From NCBI RefSeq assembly GCF_038502225.1, contig NC_091382.1, positions 12,121,395-12,185,394 of the forward strand: a stretch of 64,000 nt of DNA, in the 5' to 3' direction. The position numbers were made by a program, and so were the translations under genes. The notes under the pieces were generated by a model that was not told the DNA's origin, searched no databases, and saw only the letters and a program-made list of their open reading frames with translations. Positions 30,530-41,354 of this stretch are shown here, one piece after another (positions within the stretch are counted from its first letter, which is position 1; the number at the start of each line of letters is the position of its first letter). The DNA is from Cherax quadricarinatus. Its lineage: Eukaryota; Arthropoda; Malacostraca; Decapoda; Parastacidae.

Positions 30530-31635
30530 AGAATCCCACACCTGCACCTGCGTGATGATTCTGCTACAACAATCCAGACGACTAACCAACTCCCCAAGAT
30601 CTACGAGTTTATATTTATCAACATTCATAATCATCTCTTAAGCTTTCCCAAACATTCCTTCCAGGACTTTAAGTCTAATATCATCTATATAGTATCGTCT
30701 ACATACCCCAAAATCGCTGGAAAACTCTCCTTCCCACTCTCATCACCCCACCAGAAGCCCTATCCCTCGCCACATACGTGAAAAGCAACTGAGACATCAG
30801 ACAACCTGGCCTAACACCTCTACACATGGGTACATCCCATGCTAATCTACCATTAACCTGGACTCAAGGCACTGCTGTACAATACAACGTATCCACCCAC
30901 CGCATAATTTCCTCCCCAAATCCCTGCCGAAGGAGACTACTACTCATAGTTCCCCTTTCCACAAATTCATGTGTACCACTCCAATCATGGGCTAATAAAA
31001 CGCCCATCTTCCCCTTTCTCCTGCACCGCACGCACGGAATCATTAATAATGGCATGACAAGTTAACACGGATCTTCTCGGAACACCATACTGGCCCGGTG
31101 TGACGACACCGCCCACCACACACACTAATCGATTCCCCAACAACTTAGCAAAGCGTTTATAATCAGTACATCAGAGTGAAATGCACCTTTAATCACGAAT
31201 CTCTACCTGCAACTTACTCTTTGGGACGAGCACAACAACTATCGCCGACTGAACAGGGCCCAACTTACCCCCCCTCCTTTGACATGGCGTTCAAGAGACA
31301 TACAAAACCCCCCTCAATAACTTCCATTACTTAACGTAAAAATCAACTAGTATCCCATCAAGCTCCGGAGATTTTCCAGTAGTCATTGTTGAGATCGCCC
31401 TAAAAACCTCTCTCCACTCAATAGCGCCCACCAACGCCACCCTGCCAGGGAAGCCTCTTGCAACCCTCAGACACAGCCCCTGCCTCAACCACATCCCAGT
31501 ACTTCCCCTCCCACCTGTCCATCAACATCATCATCGCATTACTCGTTTTCAGGACCTACCCTTGCCTGAAGCCTCCCATATTATACTGCACCTCGTGACA
31601 CGAAATAGTAGTCGCCCTCCTCCGCTGTTCCTGCG

Positions 31636-31636
<1 letters not shown>

Positions 31637-31705
<69 letters not shown>
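31637..31705. repeat. CA dinucleotide microsatellite inside the LINE
   Basis: About 34 AC units, located immediately after the minus-strand WGDEP linker codons, so it interrupts the old LINE reading frame. Confidence 0.95.
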
Positions 31706-31707
<2 letters not shown>

Positions 31708-32407
31708 TGGCTCGTCTCCCCATAACACACTCTCCGCCTCATACCGCTCATTATGTAAGCCCTGGATCAAAAGCTTCAAACCCTGTACATCATACGGTAG
31801 ACCTCCCTGAGTCGCCCCCCGCTCCCTGTAACAGTGACTATCTAACCTCGTAATAATTTAATAACCCGTATCTCATAACGTTAAGCTTCTTACCTTCCCC
31901 TACATAAAGCTTTCATATCGCAGGCTTGGCCACCTCGTCCACCAACACACAAACCACTCCTCACCTCCCTGATATTTGCTTCCCACCATCCCTCAAACTC
32001 CATTACCGCTTCCTTGTCTCCAAAGACCCTAGTGTTCACTTTCCAGTAAGCTTTGTGACGCACTGCTACACTACCTGCGTGAGAACAAGATGATCAGGAA
32101 AGGCACCTGTCAGGATGCATAATGAAGGCACAGTTACGGATGATTTAACATTCATAACTCCTCATACATTTATGAGGTGGCAACATCACTGACATACAAC
32201 ATATCCTGCACATCACGCAGCTCACAATACCGGGGCATAACGCCCCGTCCCTCTTGGAGTGACATCTTTATTGCAACACAATTCCAGTCTATTCTCACAA
32301 AGGCTAAGGCCGGCAACGATCTAAGAAAAAAGACTAAATCCTCCCTGATAAAAGTATAACCCTCACATAGCTATCCTCTGGCACATATATCCATATGAGT
32401 GACACAT

Positions 32408-32443
32408 GATGATGGCATTATCCGTGTGGATAATGCCATCATC
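32408..32443. repeat. Perfect 16-bp inverted repeat
   Basis: GATGATGGCATTATCC, a GTGT loop, then the exact reverse complement. Its role is unknown. It sits in the endonuclease part of the decayed LINE. Confidence 0.85.
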
Positions 32444-33244
32444 GCCACCATTTTTCAATACGATGATACATAAACGAGCATGACGCCCCAACCAAGAGAG
32501 AGCAACAGCACGTTTTAAACGTACAGTAGGCAACACATACGCCACAACCTGGGATCTAAATATCTCGTACATAAGGTTGTGTTCTTTAAAAAAAAAGGCG
32601 ACATCATCCTCGCAAATCATTCCCGCTACAGAAAGCGTATTAACGTTGAATCCTCAACGTGAGGCCTAGTAAAAGGTGGGTTCCTCCTCCAGCTGTGTTG
32701 ACCCTGAGCCCTGTCCTTATCACCTTTATCAACAGCGCCACTGCTGGGCACACGCTCTAGCGCCTTGGGTCCCTCGACGGTATGTGTCTCAACCTCTCAG
32801 TCCCCCCCCCCCATAACCCGTGGCCACCTCCGCTCAGGACTTTTTACCAGGCTGCCTCTGTGCTGGCGCTAACACATCTGAATCCGATAATGTCATTCGT
32901 TTCCAGGTAATCCACTTCGCACATCTCAGTGGAGGTAGCTTGATATACCTCCACTTTCCCCAACCACTTCAGTGATCGCCTTGGGCTCTCCATGTAACAC
33001 AGGTGCGAGTGAGTTACTCAGGAACTGAACAGCCTCATCACACACCTGAGCCCAGGTCCATCCCCAGTCACTCAGGACATTCCTTCCCTCCGTCAGCAAA
33101 ACATTTCCACCAACACCTGATCCAGCCCAGCAATCTACAAGTGTGAGTCAACACATACCCTACCTTGTAATATAATTAGGTGCACCACCACCACCCCTCA
33201 TCTGCAGGGGTTTCCACACCCACCACTACTTGACTCTCCGTCAA

Positions 33245-33445
33245 GTGCACACTAACATCATCACAGTGTTACAAACACACTAACATCATCACAGTGTTAC
33301 AAACACACTAACATCATCACAGTGTTACAAACACACTAACATCATCACAGTGTTACAAACACACTAACATCATCACAGTGTTACAAACACACTAACATCA
33401 TCACAGTGTTACAAACACACTAACATCATCACAGTGTTATAGACA
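33245..33445. repeat. 28-bp minisatellite, 7 units
   Basis: Unit AACATCATCACAGTGTTACA plus AACACACT, nearly identical in every unit. The last unit has ATAGACAC. Confidence 0.95.
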
Positions 33446-33454
33446 CACTAACAC

Positions 33455-33968
33455 ACCCAGGACGCTGTATTAAGAATTAGGAGCTACGACCCCACACGTT
33501 CCCAAGACGCTGTATTAAAAATTAGGAGCTACGACCCCACACCTACCCAGGACGTTGTATTAAAATTAGGAGCTACGACCCCACACCTACCCAGGACGCT
33601 GTATTAAAAATTAGGAGCTACGACCCCACACCTACCCAGGACGCTGTATTGAAAATTAGGAGCTACGACCTCACACGTTCCCAAGACGCTGTATTAAAAA
33701 TTAGGAGCTACGACCCCACACCTACCCAGGACGTTGTATTAAAAATTAGGAGCTACGACCCCACACCTACCCAGGACGTTGTATTAAAAATTAGGAGCTA
33801 CGACCCCACACCTACCCAGGACGTTGTATTAAAAACTAGAAGCTACGACCCCACACGTACCCAGGACGCTGTATTAAAAATTAGGAGCTACGACCCCACA
33901 CCTACCCAGGACGTTGTATTAAAAACTAGAAGCTACGACCCCACACGTACCCAGGACGCTGTATTAAA
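33455..33968. repeat. 45-bp minisatellite, about 11 units
   Basis: Unit GACGCTGTATTAAAAATTAG plus GAGCTACGACCCCACACCTA and CCCAG. Variants GTTCCCAAG and AACTAGAAG recur in alternating positions, which suggests a two- or three-unit higher-order pattern. Confidence 0.95.
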
Positions 33969-34026
33969 AAGACACAATACCATAACAGGAGCAATACACA
34001 GAAAACCCATACATAAAAAAAAATGA

Positions 34027-34145
34027 TAACGTTTCGGTCTGATTTGACCCATTAACTAGTCACAGACCAACTAGTTAATGATCCATATCGGACCGAAACG
34101 TCGTCATAAGTTTCTTTCTCCTCCGTAGGGGTTATTGTATATTAA
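34027..34145. mobile_element. Family-2 inverted pair around a short centre
   Basis: The minus motif is GATAACGTTTCGGTCTGATT at 34,024-34,043. The plus motif is ATATCGGACCGAAACGTCGT from 34,085, followed by the TTTCTTTCTCCTCCGTAGG tail. The two motifs are separated by an ACTAGT-bearing palindrome (34,052-34,079). Confidence 0.6.
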
Positions 34146-34426
34146 TCATTATATTTTATAATAAAAATTATATTCTTCACATCCGACAAAAACATGATTT
34201 TTCAAGAAGGAAAATCATACCTTTCTCAGCTGTCCCCTGTTGACAAAATTAACGAGATTCTGTAAAAAAAATACAAAAAGCAGATGTGGTCCATAATGAC
34301 TGTCCAATGGTGACAAATGTGACCAAATGAGATTACTAGGTTTAGAAAGAAATTAGGCCAGGTCAGTACACGTCTATCAAGCAACTCGCAAAACGTAAAC
34401 ACAAAACAAAATTATTCAACGCAGAG

Positions 34427-34775
34427 CCTTGACTGTTTCTCACTACTTGAAGGTATGCTTCTGGTGCCTTGACTGTTTCTCACTACTTGAAGGTATGCTT
34501 CTGGTGCCTTGACTGTTTCTCACTCAAGTTCAGTACTTGAAGGTATGCTTCTGGTGCCTTGACTGTTTCTCACTCAAGTTCAGTACTTGAAGGTATGCTT
34601 CTGGTGCCTTGACTGTTTCTCACTCAAGTTCAGTACTTGAAGGTATGCTTCTGGAGCCTTGACTGTTTCTCACTCAAGTTCAGTACTTGAAGGTATGCTT
34701 CTGGTGCCTTGACTGTTTCTCACTCAAGTTCAGTACTTGAAGGTATGCTTCTGGTGCCTTGACTGTTTCTCACTC
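34427..34775. repeat. 40/50-bp minisatellite, 7-8 units
   Basis: Unit CCTTGACTGTTTCTCACT, then (CAAGTTCAGT) and ACTTGAAGGTATGCTTCTGG. The first two units lack the 10-bp CAAGTTCAGT, which itself ends with CAGT next to ACTTG. A step change from 40 to 50 bp happens once, at about 34,525. Confidence 0.95.
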
Positions 34776-34863
34776 TAAACCAACCATTCCTACCCACCCA
34801 CATGTCTAACCTTGCCCCAAAGCCACCCAAGAATTAGCTTCAATACCGCAGATACTGAGAAAT

Positions 34864-35294
34864 GGTATGGTGATACCGTTGATAAGACACATATGCAACA
34901 GTTAGGTATCTTTATTCCGAAACGTTTCGCCTACACAGTAGGCTTCTTCAGTCGGGTACAGAGGAGTTTGCAGAAACAGCAGATATGTAAAAACGATGTA
35001 ATCAGTCCATCACCCTTGAAGACGTAGTTTTAAGGTAGTCAGTCCCTCAGCCTGGAAAAGAGTTTTGTTCCATAATCTGGAACAATGTGAAGTTTAAGGA
35101 GCAGTACGGAGACTTACATACTGTCAGAAGGTGAGATGTAGTCCACTAGTAGAAGACTGGAATCACTGAGAGGTCAAGTCTCTCTCAAATCCATTCATTC
35201 TAGCTTGTAAAAGTTGACCAAGTTATTTTCTGTACCAAGATACCATTGTGTTACAGTGTTTGACAGAGTGAATATGAATATGGTATACAATACC
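34864..35294 (-). mobile_element. Family-1 short element, copy B, most complete
   Basis: It lies between palindromic boxes GGTATGGTGATACC (34,864) and GGTATACAATACC (35,282). On the minus strand: ATGGTATCTTGGTACAG, CAGGCTGAGGGACTGACTAC, GGGTGATGGACTGATTACAT, then GACTGAAGAAGCC-TACTGTGTA-GGCGAAACG and AATAAAGATACC. The hairpin is a perfect 6-bp stem (GCCTAC/GTAGGC). It is non-coding, about 415 bp. Confidence 0.65.
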
Positions 35295-35604
35295 GACGTG
35301 TTGATAAGACACGTGCAACAATTACGTATCTTTATTCCGAAAAGTTTCGCCTATACAGTGGGTTTCTTCAGTCGGGAACAGAAGCTCTTCTCCAGGAACA
35401 AAACTCTTCTCCAGGCTGAGGGACTGACCACCTCAAAACTACGTCTTCAAGGGTGATGGACTGATTACATTGTCCTCACATCTCTACTGTTTCTGCAAAC
35501 TCCTGTGTACCCGACTGAAGAAGCCTACCGTGTAGGCGAAAAGTTTCGGAATAAAGATGCCTAACCGTTGCATACGTCTTATCAACATGTTGGTATTGTA
35601 TACA
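35292..35604. mobile_element. Family-1 short element, copy C, inverted pair of truncated arms
   Basis: The minus arm is 35,299-35,385 (hairpin at 35,345-35,373) and the plus arm 35,386-35,604 (hairpin at 35,513-35,540, GACTGAAGAAGCC). They join head to head at TCTTCTCCAGG. It shares the box at 35,282 with copy B and ends in a box at 35,592. Confidence 0.6.
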
Positions 35605-35926
35605 AGATGTGGAAAAACACAGTTTAGGACATTTCCTTTAGTAAATGTTCCGCCACGAATGTCTTGTTTACAAGAGTATATGTACACCCAGACCGTCACG
35701 GATTTTGGCTCTACACTACTTATTAGGAGTACTTTCTGGGCAGCGTATCATCTATATTTGGTCAGAGTAAAAATAAGACTGGTCGGGAGGTATTAATAAG
35801 GTGAGTTGAGGTGTCAGGTGCGCAGAGCGTGATGCAACATACACCTGCACTCACCTGCATCTACCATGATTCTGCCACTTCCATGGTTATGTTGAAAATG
35901 GCATAAAACACTGACAACTTTATGAT
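35605..35926. other. Spacer, nothing recognised
   Basis: No gene or repeat signal. Confidence 0.4.
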
Positions 35927-36150
35927 TAAGACACACGTGCGATAGTTGGATATCTTTATTTTTGATGAAACGTTTCGCCTACACAGTAGAATTCTTCAGT
36001 CAAAGACAGAAGCAGCAGGTGTAGTAGTGAAATGAAGATGATGTAATCAGTCCCTCAACCTTGGAGGAAAAGTATCTCAAGTGGTCAGCCCCTCAGTCCA
36101 GGCTGAGGGGCTGACCACCTCATGTTTACTGCTGAAACTGTGTGGTGACC
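35927..36150 (-). mobile_element. Family-1 short element, copy D, truncated
   Basis: The minus-strand hairpin region at 35,971-36,001 (GACTGAAGAATTCTACTGTG then TAGGCGAAACG) has a weakened stem (GAATTCTA against TAGGC). A 17-bp palindrome at 36,087-36,120 (GGTCAGCCCCTCAG around its centre) marks the join with a second inverted piece. Confidence 0.55.
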
Positions 36151-36318
36151 AAGTCTGCCTCCACAACCGCCTCATTAAACTCAACCATACTGAGGTGCAC
36201 AAGAATGATCTCCAGTTGCTCTTCCACAACTAAATATGCTTAACACATGTTATAAATAGTTGAAACTGCTCGTTACATTGTTAGATATGCGTCTTATAAC
36301 TATCTGCTGTATATAAAT

Positions 36319-36752
36319 GGTACACAATACCGACAAGATGAAGAATTAGACACATGTGCAACATCTGGGTATCTTATTTGTAGACGCTTCGCCAGTCACT
36401 GGTTTTGTCAGTGCAATAGAAGGACATAATGTGAAGAATTATATAAAAAGTAACTGATAATCAGTCCCTCAGCCTTGGAGTTGGTGAATATCACCGTAGT
36501 CTTGAAGGAACTGAGGCACAGTCACGGAACTTGGCGCTTATATAAGCGCCAAGTTCCTAGACTGTGCCTCAGTTGCTTCAAGACTACGGTGATATTCACC
36601 AACTCCAAGGCTGAGGGACTGATTGCCTTATACTTTGTATATAATTCTTCACATTACGTCCTTGTATTTTACTGACAAAACCAGTGACTGGCGAAGCGTC
36701 TACAATTAAGATACCCAGATGTTTCACTTATGTCTAATTCAACTACTCGCTT
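36319..36752. mobile_element. Family-1 foldback: two arms of about 205 bp meeting at a TATA palindrome
   Basis: The arms match almost perfectly from 36,334-36,541 and 36,542-36,743 around GGCGCTTATATAAGCGCC (36,533-36,550). Each arm has the hairpin word (CTGACAAAACCAGTGACTGG then CGAAGCG at 36,672-36,697, and its mirror at 36,383-36,410) and TTGGAGTTGGTGAATATCAC. A box GGTACACAATACC lies at 36,319. The core here is altered (GAAGCG for GAAACG). Confidence 0.65.
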
Positions 36753-36865
36753 GTTTCTAATCTAAGTCACACATCTGAGACAGATGATCTGCTTCACACG
36801 GTTTCAACCTTAGATATACTTATCACAGGTAACAATAATAATTATAATTTTAACCTTAATATTTA

Positions 36866-36990
36866 AAGGGGTGGACTGGTAAGCCTGCGGAAGGCCTCGG
36901 TCAGATAACCAAAAGCTCCATCTGCGGGTCATCACATACTAAAACCCACGTCAAGAAACACTTGTCCTGTTTCCTGACGAACCTAACATT
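36866..36990 (+). mobile_element. Half copy of a foldback element
   Basis: GGGGTGGACTGGTAAGCCTG, then GGAAGGCCTCGGTCAGAT and TGTCCTGTTTCCTGACGAAC. It matches one arm of 41,355-41,740. Confidence 0.6.
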
Positions 36991-37560
36991 ACAACGGGTA
37001 TCAAGAGTGTCTCCTACTGCCTGGGCCAGGCATGACTGGTCAACCAGTGTGTTGCAGGTAGTGGTGTTGTTGCTGTACTTCACACAAGTATTACTGGTAT
37101 ATTATGAGATCTTGCGTTCCATGATGTTTATCGAAATCCCTCACCGTCACCTTGTTACTACTGTTACAGAGATTGGTGTGTAACCCTATCGTTACTTCGT
37201 AACGAGCCTGGTGAACTCCGTGACACTAGAGAAGGTGATGATGGCTGCTTATGTGTCTTGGTTAAATAATTATGTGAGAATCGCATTACTGATAATGTGA
37301 TCCTCACATAAATAAGACACATATGCAACATTTTAAAAAATACGTCCATAATCCACCCTATCACAGTATATTATTAGTAAAGAGTATAGGCAGTTAGAGC
37401 AGTGTTGAGTGTGTAAACACTGGCCCACACTAGCCTTAAACACCACTAGCAGTGTGCAATATGCCAGCCAGCGCGTGCAAGCTTGCATTATTACGGGGAC
37501 ATAGGTGGAAGCTGTAGACACAGATGAGCCATGGAGATGTAAGGTACTTTGATCTCAAGG
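36991..37560. other. Spacer, nothing recognised
   Basis: A short ACTGGTCAACCAGTGTGTTG near 37,035 recalls the LINE GYVG end, weakly. No supported gene. Confidence 0.35.
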
Positions 37561-37571
37561 TCGTATGAGGT

Positions 37572-37646
37572 GGTGGGGAGGAGGAGGAGGAGGAGGAGGA
37601 GGAGGAGGAGGAGGAGGAGGAGGAGGAGGACGAGGACGAGGACGAG

Positions 37647-37678
<32 letters not shown>

Positions 37679-37680
37679 TG
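37572..37680. repeat. Compound GGA then GAC trinucleotide microsatellite
   Basis: GGA units (37,572-37,630) change through GGACGA into GAC units (to about 37,677). Open frames (poly-Arg, poly-Ser) are artefacts. Confidence 0.95.
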
Positions 37681-37718
37681 ATGGCGGCGGCAGACTCAAT
37701 ACATAGCTTCATGAACAC

Positions 37719-38400
37719 AGTGGTGCACTAGTCATGCACACAGTGGTGCACTAGTCATGCACACAGTGGTGCACTAGTCATGCACACAGTGGTGCACTAG
37801 TCATGCACATAGTGGTGTACTAGTCATGCACACAGTGAACTAGTCATGCACACAGTGGTGTACTAGTCATGCACACAGTGGTGAACTAGTCATGCACACA
37901 GTGAACTAGTCATGCACACAGTGAACTAGTCATGCATACAGTGGTGCACTAGTCATGCACACAGTGGTGTACTAGTCATGCACACAGTGGTGAACTAGTC
38001 ATGCACACAGTGGTGAACTAGTCATGCACACAGTGGTGAACTAGTCATGCACATAGTGGTGCACTAGCCAAGCACACAGTGGGGCACTAGTCATGCACAC
38101 AGTGGTGCACAAGTTATGCAGTGTACTAGTCATGCACACAGTGCACTAATCATGCACACAGTGGTGCACTAGTCATGCACACAGCGGTGCAATAGTCATG
38201 CACACAGCGGTGCACAAGTCATGCACACAGTGCACTAGTCATACACACAGTGGTGCACTAGTCATGAACACAGTGGTGCACTAGTCATGCATAGAGTGTA
38301 CTAGTCATGCATAGAGTGTACTAGTCATGCACACAGTGCACTAGTCATGTACACAGACGTGCACTAGTAATGCACACAGTGCACTAGTCATAAAGACGGT
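37719..38400. repeat. Irregular 17-23-bp minisatellite
   Basis: Unit ACTAGTCATGCACACAGTGG plus TGC, with frequent loss of the GTGGTG part. It grades into the 20-bp array that follows without a break. Confidence 0.9.
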
Positions 38401-39960
38401 GCACTATTCATTCACACAGTGCACTAGTCATGAAGACAGTGCACTAGTCATGAAGACAGTGCACTAGTCATGAAGACAGTGCACCAGTCATGAAGACAGT
38501 GCACCACTCATGAAGACAGTGCACCACTCATGAAGACAGTGCACCACTCATGAAGACAGTGCACCACTCATGAAGACAGTGCACCACTCATGAAGACAGT
38601 GCACCACTCATGAAGACAGTGCACCACTCATGAAGACAGTGCACCACTCATGAAGACAGTGCACCACTCATGAAGACAGTGCACTACTCATGAAGACAGT
38701 GCACTACTCATGAAGACAGTGCACTACTCATGAAGACAGTGCACTACTCATGAAGACAGTGCACTACTCATGAAGACAGTGCACTTGCCATGAAGACAGT
38801 GCACTTGCCATGAAGACAGTGCACTTGCCATGAAGACAGTGCACTTGCCATGAAGACAGTGCACTTGCCATGAAGACAGTGCACTTGCCATGAAGACAGT
38901 GCACTTGCCATGAAGACAGTGCACTTGCCATGAAGACAGTGCACTTGCCATGAAGACAGTGCACTTGCCATGAAGACAGTGCACTTGCCATGAAGACAGT
39001 GCACTTGTCATGAAGACAGTGCACTTGCCATGAAGACAGTGCACTTGTCATGAAGACAGTGCACTTGCCATGAAGACAGTGCACTTGCCATGAAGACAGT
39101 GCACTTGCCATGAAGACAGTGCACTTGCCATGAAGACAGTGCACTTGTCATGAAGACAGTGCACTTGTCATGAAGACAGTGCACTTGCCATGAAGACAGT
39201 CCACTTGCCATGAAGACAGTCCACTTGCCATGAAGACAGTCCACTTGCCATGAAGACAGTCCACTTGCCATGAAGACAGTCCACTTGCCATGAAGACAGT
39301 CCACTTGCCATGAAGACAGTCCACTTGCCATGAAGACAGTGCACTTGCCATGAAGACAGTGCACTTGCCATGAAGACAGTCCACTTGCCATGAAGACAGT
39401 GCACTTGCCATGAAGACAGTGCACTTGCCATGAAGACAATGCACTTGCCATGAAGACAATGCACTTGCCATGAAGACAGTGCACTTGCCATGAAGACAGT
39501 GCACTTGCCATGAAGACAGTGCACTTGTCATGAAGACAGTGCACTTGCCATGAAGACAGTGCACTTGCCATGAAGACAGTGCACCTGTCATGAAGACAGT
39601 GCACTTGCCATGAAGACAGTGCACTTGCCATGAAGACAGTGCACTTGCCATGAAGACAGTGCACCTGTCATGAAGACAGTGCACTTGCCATGAAGACAGT
39701 GCACTTGCCATGAAGACAGTGCACTTGTCATGAAGACAGTGCACTTGCCATGAAGACAGTGCACTTGCCATGAAGACAGTGCACCTGTCATGAAGATAGT
39801 GCACTTGCCATGAAGACAGTGCACCTGTCATGAAGATAGTGCACTTGCCATGAAGACAGTCCACTTGCCATGAAGACAGTCCACTTGCCATGAAGACAGT
39901 CCACTTGCCATGAAGACAGTGCACCTGTCATGAAGACAGTGCACCTGTCATGAAGATAGT
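38401..39960. repeat. 20-bp minisatellite, about 78 units, in homogenised blocks
   Basis: Unit ACTTGCCATGAAGACAGTGC. Going right, the blocks are ACTAGTCATGAAG, then ACCACTCATGAAG (about 38,500-38,680), ACTACTCATGAAG (to 38,780), then ACTTGCCATGAAG, with a CCACTTG subset near 39,200-39,340 and ACCTGTCATGAAG near 39,580-39,960. Every frame is open on the minus strand because the unit has no stop; none is a gene. Confidence 0.95.
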
Positions 39961-40204
39961 GCACTGGGTGAAAAGCGTTGTGCTATTACCCAGTAATATG
40001 ATAATGGTAGCGGCTCTGCTTGAAAGAACTCGCCCAGTGAGCATTAAGTTGTCGACAAGTCTTCAATTTAACTCCAACACACAATCCTCCTCCTCCAACT
40101 TGCTTTCACTAACTACAACCTTCACTAAGTACTCTTTGCTGTTGCAACTGAAGCTTGCAATAAGAAAACCTTCCTTCGTGTATATTTCAATGTTATTGCA
40201 AGCA

Positions 40205-40822
40205 TACTGACAAACAACCACCATACAAACAACCACCATACTGACAAACAACCACCATACTGACAACCACCATACTGACAAACAACCACCATACTGACAA
40301 CCACCATACTGACAAACCACCATACTGACAAACAACCACCATACTGACAACCACCATACTGACAAACAACCACCATACTGACAAACAACCACCATACTGA
40401 CAAACAACCACCATACTGACAAACAACCACCATACTGACAAACAACCACCATACTGACAAACAACCACCATACTGACAAACAACCACCATACTGACAACC
40501 ACCATACTGACAACCATACTGACAAACAACCACCATACTGACAAAACCACCATACTGACAGCCACCATACTGACAAACAACCACCATACTGACAAACAAC
40601 CACCATACTGACAAACAACCACCATACTGACAACCACCATACTGACAAAACCACCATACTGACAAACAACCACCATACTGACAACCACCATACTGACAAA
40701 CAGCCACCATACTGACAACCACCATACTGACAAAACCACCATACTGACAAACAACCACCATACTGACAACCACCATACTGACAAACAGCCACCATACTGA
40801 CAACCACCATACTGACAAACAA
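40205..40822. repeat. 15/19-bp minisatellite
   Basis: Units CACCATACTGACAAACAAC (19) and CACCATACTGACAAC (15) mixed. Minus-strand frames rich in QYGG/MVV are artefacts. Confidence 0.95.
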
Positions 40823-41046
40823 TATAAGTTGTGATATAAGTTGTATTGCTACTACAACTTATATCACTACTATTAACACTAATATTGCACCTCACTCTGA
40901 GCCTATATATATACCCTCTGTGTCCATGTATGTTTGTAATGGCTTGATAAAGTTCCTGGAGAGCGAAACGTTGCCACAATAAAATGTCACATTTGTTGCA
41001 CTTGTGTCCTTTTACTTTACATATTGTCGGTAATTCTACCAACATT
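40823..41046 (+). mobile_element. Short element of a third hairpin family inside the minisatellite
   Basis: It begins with a 15-bp-arm hairpin GTGATATAAGTTGTA/TACAACTTATATCAC (about 40,830-40,868), then GCCTATATATATACCC (TATA candidate at about 40,900), GGCTTGATAAAGTTCCTGGA with GAGCGAAACGTTGCC (40,941-40,974), AATAAAATG, and ATATTGTCGGTAATTCTACC at its end, like family 1. The same minisatellite occurs on both sides. Confidence 0.55.
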
Positions 41047-41338
41047 TATACAACCACCATACTGACAACCACCATACTGATAACCACCATACTGACAACC
41101 ACCATACAGACAACCACCATACTGACAACCACCATACTGGCAACCACCATACTGAAAAAAAACACCACACTGACAAACAACTATCATACTAACAACCACT
41201 ATACTGACAAACAGCCACCATACTAACAACCACCATATTGACAAACAACCACCATACTAACAAACAACTACCATACTAACAAGCACCATACTGACAGCCA
41301 CCATACTAACAAACAACCACCATACTAACAACCACCAG
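41047..41338. repeat. Continuation of the CACCATACTGAC minisatellite
   Basis: The same 15-bp unit as 40,205-40,822 but more varied (ACTAACAAC, ATACAGAC). It is probably one array split by the element at 40,823-41,046. Confidence 0.9.
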
Positions 41339-41354
41339 GGAGGGACGACCTAGT

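Larger units (their letters stand above)
30530..33235 (-). mobile_element. L1/Tx1-like LINE, inverted, decayed second copy
   Basis: On the minus strand: part of ORF1 (about 33,235-32,650, low confidence); endonuclease DDVAFFFKEHN (32,620-32,570) and NWNCVAIKMS (near 32,285); linker LHNERYEAESVLWGDEP (near 31,755); RT SPELDGILVDFY (near 31,370), QSAIVVVLVPKSKLQ (near 31,245), GFGEEIMRWVDTLY (near 30,905), PGCLMSQLLF (near 30,800) and YVDDT (near 30,690). Each block aligns with 8080-10,700, but frames are broken throughout. The C-terminal region and 3' UTR are not seen. Confidence 0.65.

Noticed and set aside
37549..37731. Poly-arginine/poly-serine protein frames
   Set aside because: Produced by the GGA/GAC trinucleotide microsatellite.
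38748..39924. Long cysteine-rich minus-strand frames (CLHGKCTVFMASALSSWQVH repeats)
   Set aside because: A 20-bp unit without stops keeps all frames open. The residue pattern is a translation of the repeat.
40063..41045. 306-residue minus-strand frame rich in QYGG and MVV
   Set aside because: It crosses the 15/19-bp array and the hairpin element. No conserved domain, and neighbouring frames are equally open.
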